DNA from: Paenibacillus sp. OK003
GTDB taxonomy: Bacteria > Bacillota > Bacilli > Paenibacillales > Paenibacillaceae
Assembly (NCBI RefSeq): GCF_900109515.1
Contig: NZ_FOBD01000004.1
Span: 186,001-250,000, forward strand
Direction of reading: 5' to 3'
DNA: 64,000 nucleotides
In this document: positions 8,633 through 18,006 of the stretch, piece after piece
Numbering within the stretch: position 1 is the first letter of the stretch
How the letters are laid out: each line of letters starts with the position of its first letter
Notes under the pieces: generated by a model
The model's database searches: none
Told to the model about the DNA's origin: nothing
What the model saw: the letters and a program-made list of their open reading frames with translations, nothing else
Translations under genes and position numbers: made by a program

Positions 8633-9172
8633 ATGATTGAGCAAGCTGAGCTGCTGTGGCAACGTATGATTGCAAAAGGTACGGGAGCAAATGCAGATGT
8701 GGAGGCAGCACTCCATCTTCAACCAGGTGCGAGCGATGAAGATTTTCGATCCGTAGAAAACGAACTTGGTGTGACCTTGCCTGAGGAGATGAAGGCTCTG
8801 TATCGTGTGCATAACGGACAAGCCTGGAATATTGGCGTAGATTCCTTTGTGCGTAACCTGACATTGTCACCTCTGGATCAGGTGAAGGAGAACTGGGCCT
8901 TTTTGCAGGAAGAATTCGACCCGGACGAGATGGAGCCCGAGATTGAAGATGATGCCATTAAGCCAGTACTGTGGAACTGCAAATGGATTCCGATTGCGGA
9001 AAATGGTGGTGGGGATTATCTATGTCTGGACACTGACCCATCTAGTGCGGGAACGGTAGGACAGGTGTTGTACTTTTGGCATGATTGGGGACATCGGTCG
9101 GTTGAGGCTAAGGGATTATTTGAATTTATTCAGAAATGTATCGAAGAAAAGGATGAGGACGAAGGAACGTAG
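8633..9172 (+). CDS. SMI1/KNR4 (SUKH) family protein
   Basis: 179 residues. After an N-terminal helix, residues about 30-165 form the SUKH fold with the hallmark run SVENELGVTLPEEMKALYR followed by HNGQ. Later come WNCKWIPIAENGGGDYLCLD and an acidic C-terminal tail. In bacteria many SUKH proteins neutralise polymorphic toxins; others act in cell-wall or regulatory roles. No toxin gene is adjacent, so the role here is open. The ATG at 8633 follows AAGGAGAA. A GNAT gene follows 41 bases later and may share its transcript. Confidence 0.82.
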   Translation: MIEQAELLWQRMIAKGTGANADVEAALHLQPGASDEDFRSVENELGVTLPEEMKALYRVHNGQAWNIGVDSFVRNLTLSPLDQVKENWAFLQEEFDPDEMEPEIEDDAIKPVLWNCKWIPIAENGGGDYLCLDTDPSSAGTVGQVLYFWHDWGHRSVEAKGLFEFIQKCIEEKDEDEGT

Positions 9173-9213
9173 GAGCACGAGTTCAGAATCGATGCATAAA
9201 AGGAGATTTTCCA

Positions 9214-9654
9214 ATGATCCAAATAACCATGCGTCAATCCAAACAGGCAGATCAGGAGCACCTTGCAGAGCTGCGAGCCCTGGTTCTATATGATGATCTA
9301 AACAGGCTGGGAAGGTATGATGAGGTGAAGGTTCGTGAACGTTTCCGTAATACATTTGACCCTGAGTGTACATGGATTATCGAGGTCGAGGGTGCACTGG
9401 TGGGGTGTGTAGCGCTGAAGCCCAAGTTGGAGGAGATGCTGCTGGAACATTTCTATATCCATCCCGACTATCAGGGTCAGCAAATAGGAACTCAAGTGCT
9501 GAACATGCTGCTGAAACGGGATGAGGTCCGGGGCAAACGTGTTATTTTAAATGTATTGCAGGGCAGTCCGGCTCGGCGTTTGTATGAACGTTTTGGGTTT
9601 GTTTTGGACAGTGAAGATGAGGTGGATGTGTTCATGTCCGTTCAAGTGCAGTGA
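9214..9654 (+). CDS. GNAT-family N-acetyltransferase
   Basis: 146 residues with one GNAT fold: CWIIEVEGALVGCVAL-type beta strands, then the acetyl-CoA pyrophosphate loop HPDYQGQQIGTQ (Q/R-x-x-G-x-G type), then the C-terminal YERFGFV strand. The start follows AAAAGGAGA by 7 bases. Small cytoplasmic enzymes of this class acetylate amines on drugs, metabolites or proteins; the acceptor cannot be predicted. It lies 41 bases after the SUKH gene and is followed 23 bases later by repeat copy 2. Confidence 0.88.
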   Translation: MIQITMRQSKQADQEHLAELRALVLYDDLNRLGRYDEVKVRERFRNTFDPECTWIIEVEGALVGCVALKPKLEEMLLEHFYIHPDYQGQQIGTQVLNMLLKRDEVRGKRVILNVLQGSPARRLYERFGFVLDSEDEVDVFMSVQVQ

Positions 9655-9677
9655 TTGTTACTGTACATCTATATAAG

Positions 9678-9852
9678 TTGAACTATTCATTTACACAGAA
9701 ACGGAGAGGACAGAAAAAACTTGGAAAAGCGAAGCGTTCGCCTTTATAACCGGATTTTTCCCTTGAGAAAAGGGAATCAAAAAAATCTGGGGATAACAGC
9801 GATTGGAAGGTTATTCTGTCATCGGAGTATTCAGTGTAAAACGTTAGTTCAA
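9678..9852. repeat. 175-bp structured intergenic repeat, copy 2
   Basis: Same boundaries and orientation as the copy at 5022. Shared blocks include ACGGAGAGG, GAAGCGTTCGCCTTTAT region, CCGGATTTT and ATCTGGGGATAACAGCGAT. Several paired positions differ together: GACAGAA/TTCTGTC here against CAGAAC/GTTCTG in copy 1, and the apical stem CCCTT/AAGGG here against CTTA/TAAG. This suggests the fold is kept while the sequence drifts. It occupies most of the gap between the GNAT and MFS genes. Confidence 0.85.
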
Positions 9853-9862
9853 ATTATATAAC

Positions 9863-9893
9863 AGATCCATTCATTTAATTGTTGAATGGGTCT
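9863..9893. promoter_or_regulatory. Palindrome upstream of the MFS exporter
   Basis: AGATCCATTCA and TTGAATGGGTCT form arms around an 8-base A/T centre. No T-run follows, so it resembles an operator more than a terminator. A TATACT at 9909-9914 follows it. A second small dyad, TATCC with GGATA, lies at about 9927-9943. Confidence 0.4.
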
Positions 9894-9974
9894 ATTGAAC
9901 TTTTCTATTATACTTTCCAGTGACGGTATCCTAATATGGATAATAACCTACTTTTTATATAGGAATTATATAGT

Positions 9975-11222
9975 ATGGAGAATACCAAGATGCCGCATTG
10001 GAAGCGAAATCTGTATATTCTGTGGTTTGGTCTATTTTTTAATCATATGGCTTACACCTTGTCTGTGCCGTTCTTTCCACTGTTTCTGCAAAATAATCTC
10101 GGTATCCAGAGCGGATTGGAAGTCTGGTCCGGCATTTCGATCTCGATCAGCTTTCTGATTAGCGGACTATGTGCTCCATTCTGGGGCTCCCTGGCTGACA
10201 GATACGGAAGCAAACTGATGCTGATTCGTTCAGGCGTTGGTCTCGCCATTGCTCATCTGGCTAACTATTTCGTTTATGACCCTTACACGTTTATCGCTGT
10301 GCGGATATTTCAAGGACTCATGGCCGGCTTTAATCCTGCATCCATTACGTTGGTTGGCACCAATACTCCGGAGAAGCATGTAGGTTATGCACTTGGTGTC
10401 ATCTCCACATCCACGGCTGCCGGAGGAATTCTGGGGCCGCTTGTGGGTGGTGTACTGAGTCATTGGATCGGGCTGCGCGGATGCTTTATCGCCTCGGGAA
10501 TCATTACGCTGCTCTCGGCTGTGATGGTGATATGGGTAAAAGAAGCCCGCGGCCCCCGCACTGTGGTTCGCACAAGTATTCTGGGGGATCTGAAAAAAGC
10601 AGTCTCCACTCCGGGATTAATGCGCATCTATGGTTTGATTTTGCTCGTTTCAACTTCCGTGCTCATTATCGAACCTGTGCTGACGCTTTATGTGGTCCAG
10701 ATCGGTGGAGACGTCAGTAGTGCAACACTTAGTGCAGGAATCGTTTTCTCGGCTATCGGCGTGGCAACAGTAATCATGGGGCCGCGCTGGGGAAGAATTG
10801 GCGGGAAGATCGGATACGAGAAAACGCTGTTTATCGGTCTACTGGGCGGTGGCATTGGCAGTTTACTGCAACTAACGGCGGTTAACCTCATTTATTTTGG
10901 AAGTCTGCGATTTGTCTATGGCCTGTTCTTTGCTGCCGTGTATCCGGCCTTGAATGCGTTGATCATCAAATATGCTGACCGGGATTTCCGGGGGAGGGCT
11001 GTCAGTCTGAGTCAGACTGCGAATCAATTTGGTATTGTACTTGGCCCGTTACTCGGCGGTTTTCTGGGCGGATGGACGGGGATTCCTTTTATTTTTCTCC
11101 TAACGGGCATTGTCCTTCTGGGAGCAGCCTGGACAGTCCGGTTAAGCGAAAGGAACGAGGCGAATAAACCGGGATTGGGTATGGCAACAGCAGAAGCAGG
11201 CGGAAACAGCATAAAGAAATGA
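9975..11222 (+). CDS. MFS multidrug efflux transporter, MdtG-like
   Basis: 415 residues with 12 predicted helices and the canonical motif A between helices 2 and 3 (GSLADRYGSKLML). The N-terminus HWKRNLYILWFGLFF and the proline-rich VPFFPLFLQNNLG segment resemble MdtG/YceE exporters. The motif C region on helix 5 is GGILGPLVGG. The ribosome site is weak (AGGA 11 bases upstream). The flavin monooxygenase gene starts 84 bases after its stop with its own strong ribosome site, so the two are probably one unit. Possible roles are import of an organosulfur or chelate substrate, or export of a product. Confidence 0.86.
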   Translation: MENTKMPHWKRNLYILWFGLFFNHMAYTLSVPFFPLFLQNNLGIQSGLEVWSGISISISFLISGLCAPFWGSLADRYGSKLMLIRSGVGLAIAHLANYFVYDPYTFIAVRIFQGLMAGFNPASITLVGTNTPEKHVGYALGVISTSTAAGGILGPLVGGVLSHWIGLRGCFIASGIITLLSAVMVIWVKEARGPRTVVRTSILGDLKKAVSTPGLMRIYGLILLVSTSVLIIEPVLTLYVVQIGGDVSSATLSAGIVFSAIGVATVIMGPRWGRIGGKIGYEKTLFIGLLGGGIGSLLQLTAVNLIYFGSLRFVYGLFFAAVYPALNALIIKYADRDFRGRAVSLSQTANQFGIVLGPLLGGFLGGWTGIPFIFLLTGIVLLGAAWTVRLSERNEANKPGLGMATAEAGGNSIKK

Positions 11223-11305
11223 TGAAATGAAGAAACGACTCTCAGAGAAAAAAGGTACTCGGACTGAATTAAATGGTCATCACCACAACATAGGGAGGAA
11301 TTCAT

Positions 11306-12628
11306 ATGTCACAACGACGATTGAGATTGGGAGCAAACTTGAATGGAGTCGGAAATAGCATCTCTTTTTGGCGACACCCGGATATTCCGATCAATGCCAG
11401 CGTAAATCTGGATTTCTACAAGAAGCAGGCGATGAAGGCGGAGGAAGGGAAATTCGATCTGCTCTTTATTGCGGACGGCCTCTTTATTAACGAGAAATCC
11501 AATCCACATTTCCTGAATCGTTTTGAACCGTTAACCCTGCTCTCCGTTCTCGCGGGAGCAACCTCACACATCGGGCTGGTTGCGACGTTGTCCACCTCAT
11601 ATAGTGAACCGTTCACAGTGGCAAGACAATTTGCTTCCCTGGACCAAATTAGCGGAGGGAGAGCCGGATGGAATGTGGTTACTTCACCTCTGGAAGGCTC
11701 GGCGCTGAACTTTGGCAAAGGTGAACATCCGAACCACGCGCTGCGCTACGAAATTGCAGAAGAACATCTGAATGTGGTCAAAGGGCTGTGGGATTCCTGG
11801 GAGGATGATGCATTTATCGGGGATAAAGAGAACGGTGTTTTCTTCGACCCATCCAAACTGCATACGCTGAACCACAAGGGAGATCACTTCTCCGTTCAGG
11901 GACCACTAAATGTAGCGCGTTCCAAACAGGGACATCCGGTCGTTTTCCAGGCAGGTTCTTCCGAATCCGGCAAGGATCTGGCGGCCCGATCGGCCGATGC
12001 TGTATACACGGGGCATGAGACGTTGGAGGAAGCTCAGGCGTTCTATTCGGATGTGAAAGCAAGAGCGGTGGCATACGGACGTAAGGCAGAAGATATCCTG
12101 ATCTTCCCTGGCATTGGTCCCATTGTGGGCAGAACGGAGGAAGAAGCGGAGCGCAAGTATCAGGAGATTGCGGAGTTGGTCAGTATTGACCAGGCACTGA
12201 ACTATTTGGGCCGATACTTCGATCATTATGACTTCTCCCAGTACCTGCTGGACGAGCCTTTCCCTGAGATTGGGGAGATTGGCAGCAACAGCTTCCGCAG
12301 TACAACGGATAAAATCAAGCAGCAGGCCCGAGAACAGGGGCTGACCCTCCGCCAAGTGGCATTGCTTGCATCGACACCTCGCACATCGTTCATAGGTACA
12401 CCGGATCAGATTGCAGATCAGATTCAGGAGTGGTTCGAAGGCGGAGCTGCGGATGGTTTCAACATTCGTACAGTTGTGCCGAACGGACTCGCGGACTTTG
12501 TGGATCTGGTCGTACCTGTCTTACAAGATCGCGGCCTGTTCCGTACCGAGTATGAGCATGAGACACTGCGGGGTAATCTGGGTCTTGAGATTCCACGCAA
12601 TCGATATACATTGGAGACGGTAAAATAA
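11306..12628 (+). CDS. LLM-class flavin-dependent monooxygenase (NtaA/SnaA/DszA type)
   Basis: 440 residues, the size of the nitrilotriacetate-monooxygenase branch of bacterial luciferase-like enzymes. These TIM-barrel proteins use FMNH2 supplied by a separate reductase to oxidise chelators, sulfones or thioethers. Landmarks are [18 protein letters not shown], the ADGLF segment, the [13 protein letters not shown] loop, [18 protein letters not shown] and [14 protein letters not shown]. The start follows AGGGAGGA by 7 bases. No reductase gene is nearby. Follows an MFS gene by 84 bases. Exact substrate unknown. Confidence 0.88.
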   Translation: MSQRRLRLGANLNGVGNSISFWRHPDIPINASVNLDFYKKQAMKAEEGKFDLLFIADGLFINEKSNPHFLNRFEPLTLLSVLAGATSHIGLVATLSTSYSEPFTVARQFASLDQISGGRAGWNVVTSPLEGSALNFGKGEHPNHALRYEIAEEHLNVVKGLWDSWEDDAFIGDKENGVFFDPSKLHTLNHKGDHFSVQGPLNVARSKQGHPVVFQAGSSESGKDLAARSADAVYTGHETLEEAQAFYSDVKARAVAYGRKAEDILIFPGIGPIVGRTEEEAERKYQEIAELVSIDQALNYLGRYFDHYDFSQYLLDEPFPEIGEIGSNSFRSTTDKIKQQAREQGLTLRQVALLASTPRTSFIGTPDQIADQIQEWFEGGAADGFNIRTVVPNGLADFVDLVVPVLQDRGLFRTEYEHETLRGNLGLEIPRNRYTLETVK

Positions 12629-12719
12629 ATAAAATCACAATGATGTTACGTCGAACTTGCTTCCAGTTCAGAATGCTATAAAAGCGATTCAGAAAGCTCC
12701 TATCCTAACGATCGACACG

Positions 12720-12761
12720 AAAAAAACCAGCAGGTCGCCCATCATCTGGGGACTTGCTGGT
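12720..12761 (-). terminator. Rho-independent terminator of the alpha-mannosidase gene
   Basis: Read on the minus strand, ACCAGCAAGTCCCC pairs with GGCGACCTGCTGGT and is followed by seven T. The same hairpin could weakly stop the converging monooxygenase transcript, although no T-run lies on that side. Confidence 0.85.
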
Positions 12762-12791
12762 ATCTTTGGTTAAGCTGCTACAGTTATAGGA

Positions 12792-15700
12792 TTATACTCT
12801 CAGATCAATCTCAAACGTCTTGATTTCATAAGGTTCAAGAGCAAAGGTTATCGGTGTATCATTCAGGAGTTCGCCCTCCGGTACTTCCATAAGATTGCAT
12901 TCTCTCCACGCGTGAATCCGTAGATCGCTTGTCAGTTCAAGCGTATTCATGCTGCCGGAATAATCATGGACGCGTAAAATGACACGCTCGGAATCCTCCG
13001 CCTTCTTAACTGCCGAAATCATGGCTGTGCTGCCGGACAAGGTGAACATGGAGCGACTTGGCTCCTCTGATACGCCCTGTGTATATCGAGCTGGAGCATT
13101 CAGAAGCCAGGCCTGCTGCACGGTTCCGCCAACGAGCCAATCTCCCTGATGCGGAAGAAGAGCATAGGTGAAGCTGTGCAGTCCCTGATCGGCATGTGGA
13201 TCAGGGTGCGTAGCGCTCTTGATCAGGGTCAGACGCATGACGTTATCTTTAATGTCATAACCGTATTTGGAATCATTTAGCAAACTGACGCCATAACCTC
13301 TGTCGGATAGATCAGCCCATTGATGGCCAACAGATTCGAAACGCGCCCAGTCCCAGCTTGTGTTCCAGTGCGTGGGCCGTTTAACGTTACCGAACTGAAT
13401 ATCGTAGGTGGCTTCCGTAGAGCGGATGCCGACTGGGAAGGCAACTTTCAGCAGTTGCTGCTGTTCATGCCAATCCACCTCAGTGGCGTAATCGATTCGT
13501 CGCTGCCCGGTATATACAGTCATGTTCTGCGTAATCGTGGAGCCGAGGTATTCCCAAGCGAAGCGGATTACGGCCTGAAGCGGACCAGTCTCTACGACTT
13601 CAATGCTGGTGCATTTCGTAATCTCTCGCATATCCTCCTGATAGAAGATATCAATATCCCAGGCCTCGTGGGCAAGTGGTTTGTCCTCGAACACCTGAAG
13701 CACATTGCCTCTAGCGCCTTTGGCAAGCACCTCACGGTGTGACTCTTTATCGTAAAGGCGTGTCAACTGCCCATTCTCGTTCCACTCTAGCAGATAGAAC
13801 GGGGTCTCAATCCCATTGGCTGTGTGTATGAATGGCGATTGCTCAGGGATATCGTGTACCGTACCACTCTGGAAGTGAATGGTGGTATACCCCAGCGAAG
13901 GAATATTATTCACCTCGACGGACCAACGTGCATCCTGGTATTGAGCATTCATGATCTCTCCAGAATCGCTCAGCCAAGTTCCCGTTTCCAATTCGCCTGA
14001 TGGCGCAGGAATGCTCACGATTTCTGTAACGACCCATGGGGAGGAGTTCCAAATGGTGTACGTATGCGGAGATTCTCCGCTGCCAGCGATAGCCATCCGA
14101 GCCTGCGTGTCTACGTGACTGCCAATCTGCTCAGCTTCTGCATATTCAATTCTGCTATCCTCATACACCTCTGTGATGGAGGAACCGGGAATGATGTCAT
14201 GGAACTGGTTGCGCAAAATGATTTTCCAACCCGCAGTCAGGGACTTCGCTTGATACAGGTTCCAGTCATTGTGCACAATACTTTGCAATGCATTCAGCCA
14301 CTCCGCTTCGCGGTAAGCCAGCTCAAGCTTGCGGTTCATCCGTTTGTTGTACGCCTGACTGGTATACGTTCCGCGGTGATACTCCAGATACAGTTCGCCA
14401 TCCCATGTATGGATGTACGAATCGGTTTTCTCCACCGTCTCCTGCAGCTTTTCAAAATAATCATCTGCGCGTCCTGTCTTGACCTTGGGCAGTCCGGGCA
14501 GTTGATCCAGCCTTCGTCTCATCTCCAGCATTTCGCGGTTAACGCCGCCTCCGCCGTCTCCGTATCCGTACGACAGCAGCAGATCCTGGTTCATCTCCTT
14601 ATCGCGGTAAGCATCCCAGATACCCTTAACCGTCTTCGGAATGATTTTCCCGTTATAGGTATAGAACCAAGACCCCGGCTCGGACCAAGGCTCGGGTGTA
14701 GTAATGAAGTGGGTCAGCACCTCTGAGCCGTCAATGCCACGCCAGTGGAATGTATCGAATGGCATGCGGTTGTATTGGTTCCAGCTGATTTTGGTTGTCA
14801 TGAACGTATGGATGCCGGATTTTTTCAGAATTTGCGGCAGAGACCAGCTGTAGCCGAAAACATCGGGCAACCATAGATATCGGCAATCCGTCCCGAATTC
14901 TTCTTTGAGAAAACGAGTGCCAATCAGCAATTGTCGGACCAGGGATTCACCCGAGGTCAGGTTGCAGTCAGCCTCCAGCCACATGCCGCCGCCCGCTTCC
15001 CAGCGACCTTCAGCGACACGCTCCTTGATGGATTCGTACAGTTCCGGGTAGTCCTCTTTCACATATTCGTACAATTGGGGCTGTGTCTGAAGGAAAACAT
15101 ACTCCGGGAACATCTCCATCAGGCGCATGACCGTAGAGAAGGAGCGGGCGCATTTCTCACGCGTATGCTTCAACCGCCACAGCCAGGCAACGTCAATGTG
15201 AGTATGGCCGATACAGGTAACGGTCACATCAGAGGCTTTGTCCATCGCATTCAGTCGGGAGCTCAAGTCATCCCTTGCGTCATGCACAGAGGAATAGAAG
15301 ACATCGGACTTAGGCTGCGACCAATCGATCAGGCGGAAGGACTGTTGAAGCGCATGAAGCAGCTTTGTGCGTTCAGGTGCATGGGCATCCAGAATGTTGA
15401 CCGTTTCCAGAATCGCCGATCCTGTAAATACAAGATCATCCACAGCTTCATCCAGCCAACACAGTTCTGCATGTCTGAACGTATGCGTCTGGTTGCGGGG
15501 CTGACCGCCACCTTCCAGACCGGACCATAAGCGGAAGACCAACTCGTTGGTGCTGCCTGCCGCAGAGGCTGGAAAGAACACTTCCTTGTGGTTGGAATCT
15601 ACGCCTTGAAACGGCTTTCCATCCCAGTAGAACAGTGATTCAAAGCCGGAATTGTTACCACCCCCGGTATCGCCAAAATCAAACAGTCCGACAATCCGTT

Positions 15701-15941
15701 TATCTTCCCAGGAGGCAGGGAACTCGACTTTTGTACGCAGCCACAAATAGAGATCTCGACCGGACCAACTTTCTCCTGTATGCATAGGCTTCCAATGGCT
15801 ATCGTCTCCCGGCAGGGCAGGGTTAATCTCTTCCCTGCGGTCTTCGCAGGCAAGAAAATGATTTAAAGGCAACCGATCCTGGTAACGCAGCTCGGATAAT
15901 TCATGAATACGTGCTTGTAGTTTGTTTTCAGTAAGAAACAT
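12792..15941 (-). CDS. Alpha-mannosidase, glycoside hydrolase family 38
   Basis: 1049 residues, typical for bacterial GH38. The N-terminal accessory beta domain (about 1-230) precedes the catalytic domain with the zinc motif GHTHIDVAWLW (about 243-253), the segment GGGMWLEADCNL, and the nucleophile Asp in WLPDVFGYSW (about Asp360). A middle three-helix domain and large C-terminal beta domains follow. The enzyme retains configuration and removes alpha-mannose from short glycans. No signal peptide is visible, so it acts on imported mannosides. The ATG at 15941 has a GGGGG ribosome site about 10 bases upstream; ATGs at 15962 and 15995 are alternatives. Divergent from the YesM/YesN-type pair. Confidence 0.92.
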   Translation of the reverse strand: MFLTENKLQARIHELSELRYQDRLPLNHFLACEDRREEINPALPGDDSHWKPMHTGESWSGRDLYLWLRTKVEFPASWEDKRIVGLFDFGDTGGGNNSGFESLFYWDGKPFQGVDSNHKEVFFPASAAGSTNELVFRLWSGLEGGGQPRNQTHTFRHAELCWLDEAVDDLVFTGSAILETVNILDAHAPERTKLLHALQQSFRLIDWSQPKSDVFYSSVHDARDDLSSRLNAMDKASDVTVTCIGHTHIDVAWLWRLKHTREKCARSFSTVMRLMEMFPEYVFLQTQPQLYEYVKEDYPELYESIKERVAEGRWEAGGGMWLEADCNLTSGESLVRQLLIGTRFLKEEFGTDCRYLWLPDVFGYSWSLPQILKKSGIHTFMTTKISWNQYNRMPFDTFHWRGIDGSEVLTHFITTPEPWSEPGSWFYTYNGKIIPKTVKGIWDAYRDKEMNQDLLLSYGYGDGGGGVNREMLEMRRRLDQLPGLPKVKTGRADDYFEKLQETVEKTDSYIHTWDGELYLEYHRGTYTSQAYNKRMNRKLELAYREAEWLNALQSIVHNDWNLYQAKSLTAGWKIILRNQFHDIIPGSSITEVYEDSRIEYAEAEQIGSHVDTQARMAIAGSGESPHTYTIWNSSPWVVTEIVSIPAPSGELETGTWLSDSGEIMNAQYQDARWSVEVNNIPSLGYTTIHFQSGTVHDIPEQSPFIHTANGIETPFYLLEWNENGQLTRLYDKESHREVLAKGARGNVLQVFEDKPLAHEAWDIDIFYQEDMREITKCTSIEVVETGPLQAVIRFAWEYLGSTITQNMTVYTGQRRIDYATEVDWHEQQQLLKVAFPVGIRSTEATYDIQFGNVKRPTHWNTSWDWARFESVGHQWADLSDRGYGVSLLNDSKYGYDIKDNVMRLTLIKSATHPDPHADQGLHSFTYALLPHQGDWLVGGTVQQAWLLNAPARYTQGVSEEPSRSMFTLSGSTAMISAVKKAEDSERVILRVHDYSGSMNTLELTSDLRIHAWRECNLMEVPEGELLNDTPITFALEPYEIKTFEIDLRV

Positions 15942-16040
15942 CGTTAAAAACCCCCAGTTCATTTTATCGGGGAGTGATTCATATATAGAGAGCATCCAAA
16001 GCGATTATGTATTACATAACTATTATAGGGGAATGCGCCC

Positions 16041-16069
16041 ATTATAGCGCTTCCATTCGCTTTTGACAA
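16041..16069 (-). promoter_or_regulatory. Sigma-A promoter of the alpha-mannosidase gene with overlapping cre-like site
   Basis: On the minus strand, TTGTCA and TATAAT are spaced by exactly 17 bases. The palindromic TGGAAGCGCTATAA (16042-16055) overlaps the -10 and matches 12 of 14 positions of the CcpA cre consensus TGWAANCGNTNWCA. Binding there would repress the gene when preferred sugars are present. A second TATAAT-like box lies 14 bases downstream. Confidence 0.7.
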
Positions 16070-16173
16070 ATCAAAATATGGATTACTGATTCTGAGCGCT
16101 GGTGATTGTCGAATTTAACCAAACGGTGATACACTGAGTTGGAAATGGGTCTGGAGGAGGTGTTCAGGCGCGA

Positions 16174-18006
16174 ATGTCCAGGATACGAACCATGTATAAG
16201 AACTACTTGAAGAAAAAAATGTTCAACAAAATCCTGCTGTTTTATTCCATGGTTATGGTCCTGTTATTCATCAGCATCTCGGTGTTGGCCTACCGCTACT
16301 ATGAACAGCGAGTGGTACAGGAACAAATGGATGCCAGTTTGCAGGAGCTGGATATTGTCAGTATCAACCTGAATCAGCAGTACGAACGGCTGTATAATGC
16401 CGTGCAGCAGATTTATACCGACGCTATGATCGGCGATGATCTGAAGTATTTTTTGACTCATGAATACGAGGATTTTCTCAATTGGCGTCTGAATCAATAT
16501 GCTTACAGCTACCGTACGGAGCGAGGGAACTTCGATTATCAATTACGTCTGCTGCTAAAGGATGAGGCTTCAATTGCAAATGTCGTGTTATACAGCACGG
16601 ATCAGGATTTCTTCTATGTTCTTAATCGGGAGACTCAGCACTTTTACGATCATCCCAAGCTGTCTGCAGGGCATCAGGACTGGTTCCAGCAACTGAGGAG
16701 TGCACCTTGGCAGTACATGGGCAGCGAACCGCTGTTCGAAGGGAAAATGGATGATGAGCCTACTCCATATAGCTACGCGAATGTGCTCAAGGACTCCGTG
16801 ACATTGAAGCAGTATGGTGCAATTATGTTTGAGCTGAATACAGACCGCATCAAAGAGCTTCTTCGAGACAGACCGGGCGGCAAGAACAGTCGGATCATGC
16901 TGATGACCGGGGAAGGTGAGGTGATTTTCGATTCGCAGGGCAAGTATGACAACACCGTCTACCCGTATTGGGGAAAGATGAATTTGCCGGAGGATTGGGT
17001 GGATCTGGAGGAACGCTCCAAGGTGCAGCTGCTGAATATCGGGAATACGGGCATGGTCGTGGCTTCTATTATTCCGGAGTCGCACATCAAACAGAGCCTT
17101 CAGGCGATTCGTTTCAGCCTCATTGGGATTGTGATTCTGTGCATCATGATTAGCATCGCGGTGACGTTCACCATCATCCGCCGTTATTCCAAAAAAATTC
17201 ACAGACTCGTGCTTTACATGCGGCGTTGGCAGGAGGGTGATCTGAGTAAACGGATCGAGATGGAGGGGGAAGATGAGCTGCAGCAGATTTCGCAGAGATT
17301 CAATCATATGTGTGATCGGCTGGAGTCTTACATAGAAACAGTGTATGTGTCAGAGATCAAGCAAAAGAACGCTCAGCTTGTCGCTTTACAAGCCCAGATC
17401 AATCCCCATTTTCTGTACAATACGCTGGAAAGCATCCGCATGAAAGCCATCAGTATGGGAGCCAGGGATGTTGGGCAGATGATCTACATTCTTGCCACGA
17501 TGTTCCGTCATTTGATCAAAAAGCAGACCCATGTAACCTTGGCGGAGGAAATAGAGCTGTGCGGCATGTACCTGGCTTTGGTCCAATATCGGTATGAGGA
17601 CAAGCTGCACGTGGAGACCCATATCGAGAATGCAGCGGCGGGAAGCATGGTCGTCAAGCTGCTGGTCCAGCCGATTATTGAGAATTACATTGTGCATGGT
17701 TTTCGTACGAATGATGATGGTAACCGGATCTCCATCACAGCCGAAGAAGAGAACGACGTGATTCGTATCCGTGTAAAGGATAACGGAAAGGGGATTTCCG
17801 CGGAGAGATTGCTTGAACTGCAACATGGGTTGCATAAGGGCGATGAAGCTGCTGAGACATCTGACCGATCTTTGGGTCTTAAGAACGTGCACGACCGCAT
17901 ACGTCTGAATTATGGCAGTGATTATGGTCTGCACCTGAACAGTGCGGAGGGCGAAGGATGTGAGGTGACCATCAGCATTCCAGTTACAAGGGAGGAAACG
18001 GGATGA
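16174..18006 (+). CDS. Sensor histidine kinase, YesM type
   Basis: 610 residues. One transmembrane segment lies near the N-terminus (about 19-40) and a second at about 308-331, enclosing a roughly 265-residue extracellular dCache-like sensor. A HAMP linker (about 332-390), the phosphoacceptor motif QINPHFLYNTLES (His412; PF06580 class) and a GHKL ATPase domain (IIENYIVHGF, DNGKGIS, SLGLKNV) follow. It phosphorylates the YesN-type regulator encoded next, with the start of that gene overlapping its stop. The ATG at 16174 is 13 bases from GGAGGAGG, slightly far; an ATG at 16192 is an alternative. Neighbours point to oligosaccharide sensing. Confidence 0.9.
   Translation: MSRIRTMYKNYLKKKMFNKILLFYSMVMVLLFISISVLAYRYYEQRVVQEQMDASLQELDIVSINLNQQYERLYNAVQQIYTDAMIGDDLKYFLTHEYEDFLNWRLNQYAYSYRTERGNFDYQLRLLLKDEASIANVVLYSTDQDFFYVLNRETQHFYDHPKLSAGHQDWFQQLRSAPWQYMGSEPLFEGKMDDEPTPYSYANVLKDSVTLKQYGAIMFELNTDRIKELLRDRPGGKNSRIMLMTGEGEVIFDSQGKYDNTVYPYWGKMNLPEDWVDLEERSKVQLLNIGNTGMVVASIIPESHIKQSLQAIRFSLIGIVILCIMISIAVTFTIIRRYSKKIHRLVLYMRRWQEGDLSKRIEMEGEDELQQISQRFNHMCDRLESYIETVYVSEIKQKNAQLVALQAQINPHFLYNTLESIRMKAISMGARDVGQMIYILATMFRHLIKKQTHVTLAEEIELCGMYLALVQYRYEDKLHVETHIENAAAGSMVVKLLVQPIIENYIVHGFRTNDDGNRISITAEEENDVIRIRVKDNGKGISAERLLELQHGLHKGDEAAETSDRSLGLKNVHDRIRLNYGSDYGLHLNSAEGEGCEVTISIPVTREETG

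Noticed and set aside
8328..8870. 180-codon minus-strand ORF across the PNP terminator and SUKH gene
   Set aside because: It crosses a strong terminator and overlaps a supported gene; no family.
14064..14726. 220-codon plus-strand ORF opposite the alpha-mannosidase
   Set aside because: Antisense shadow of conserved GH38 sequence.
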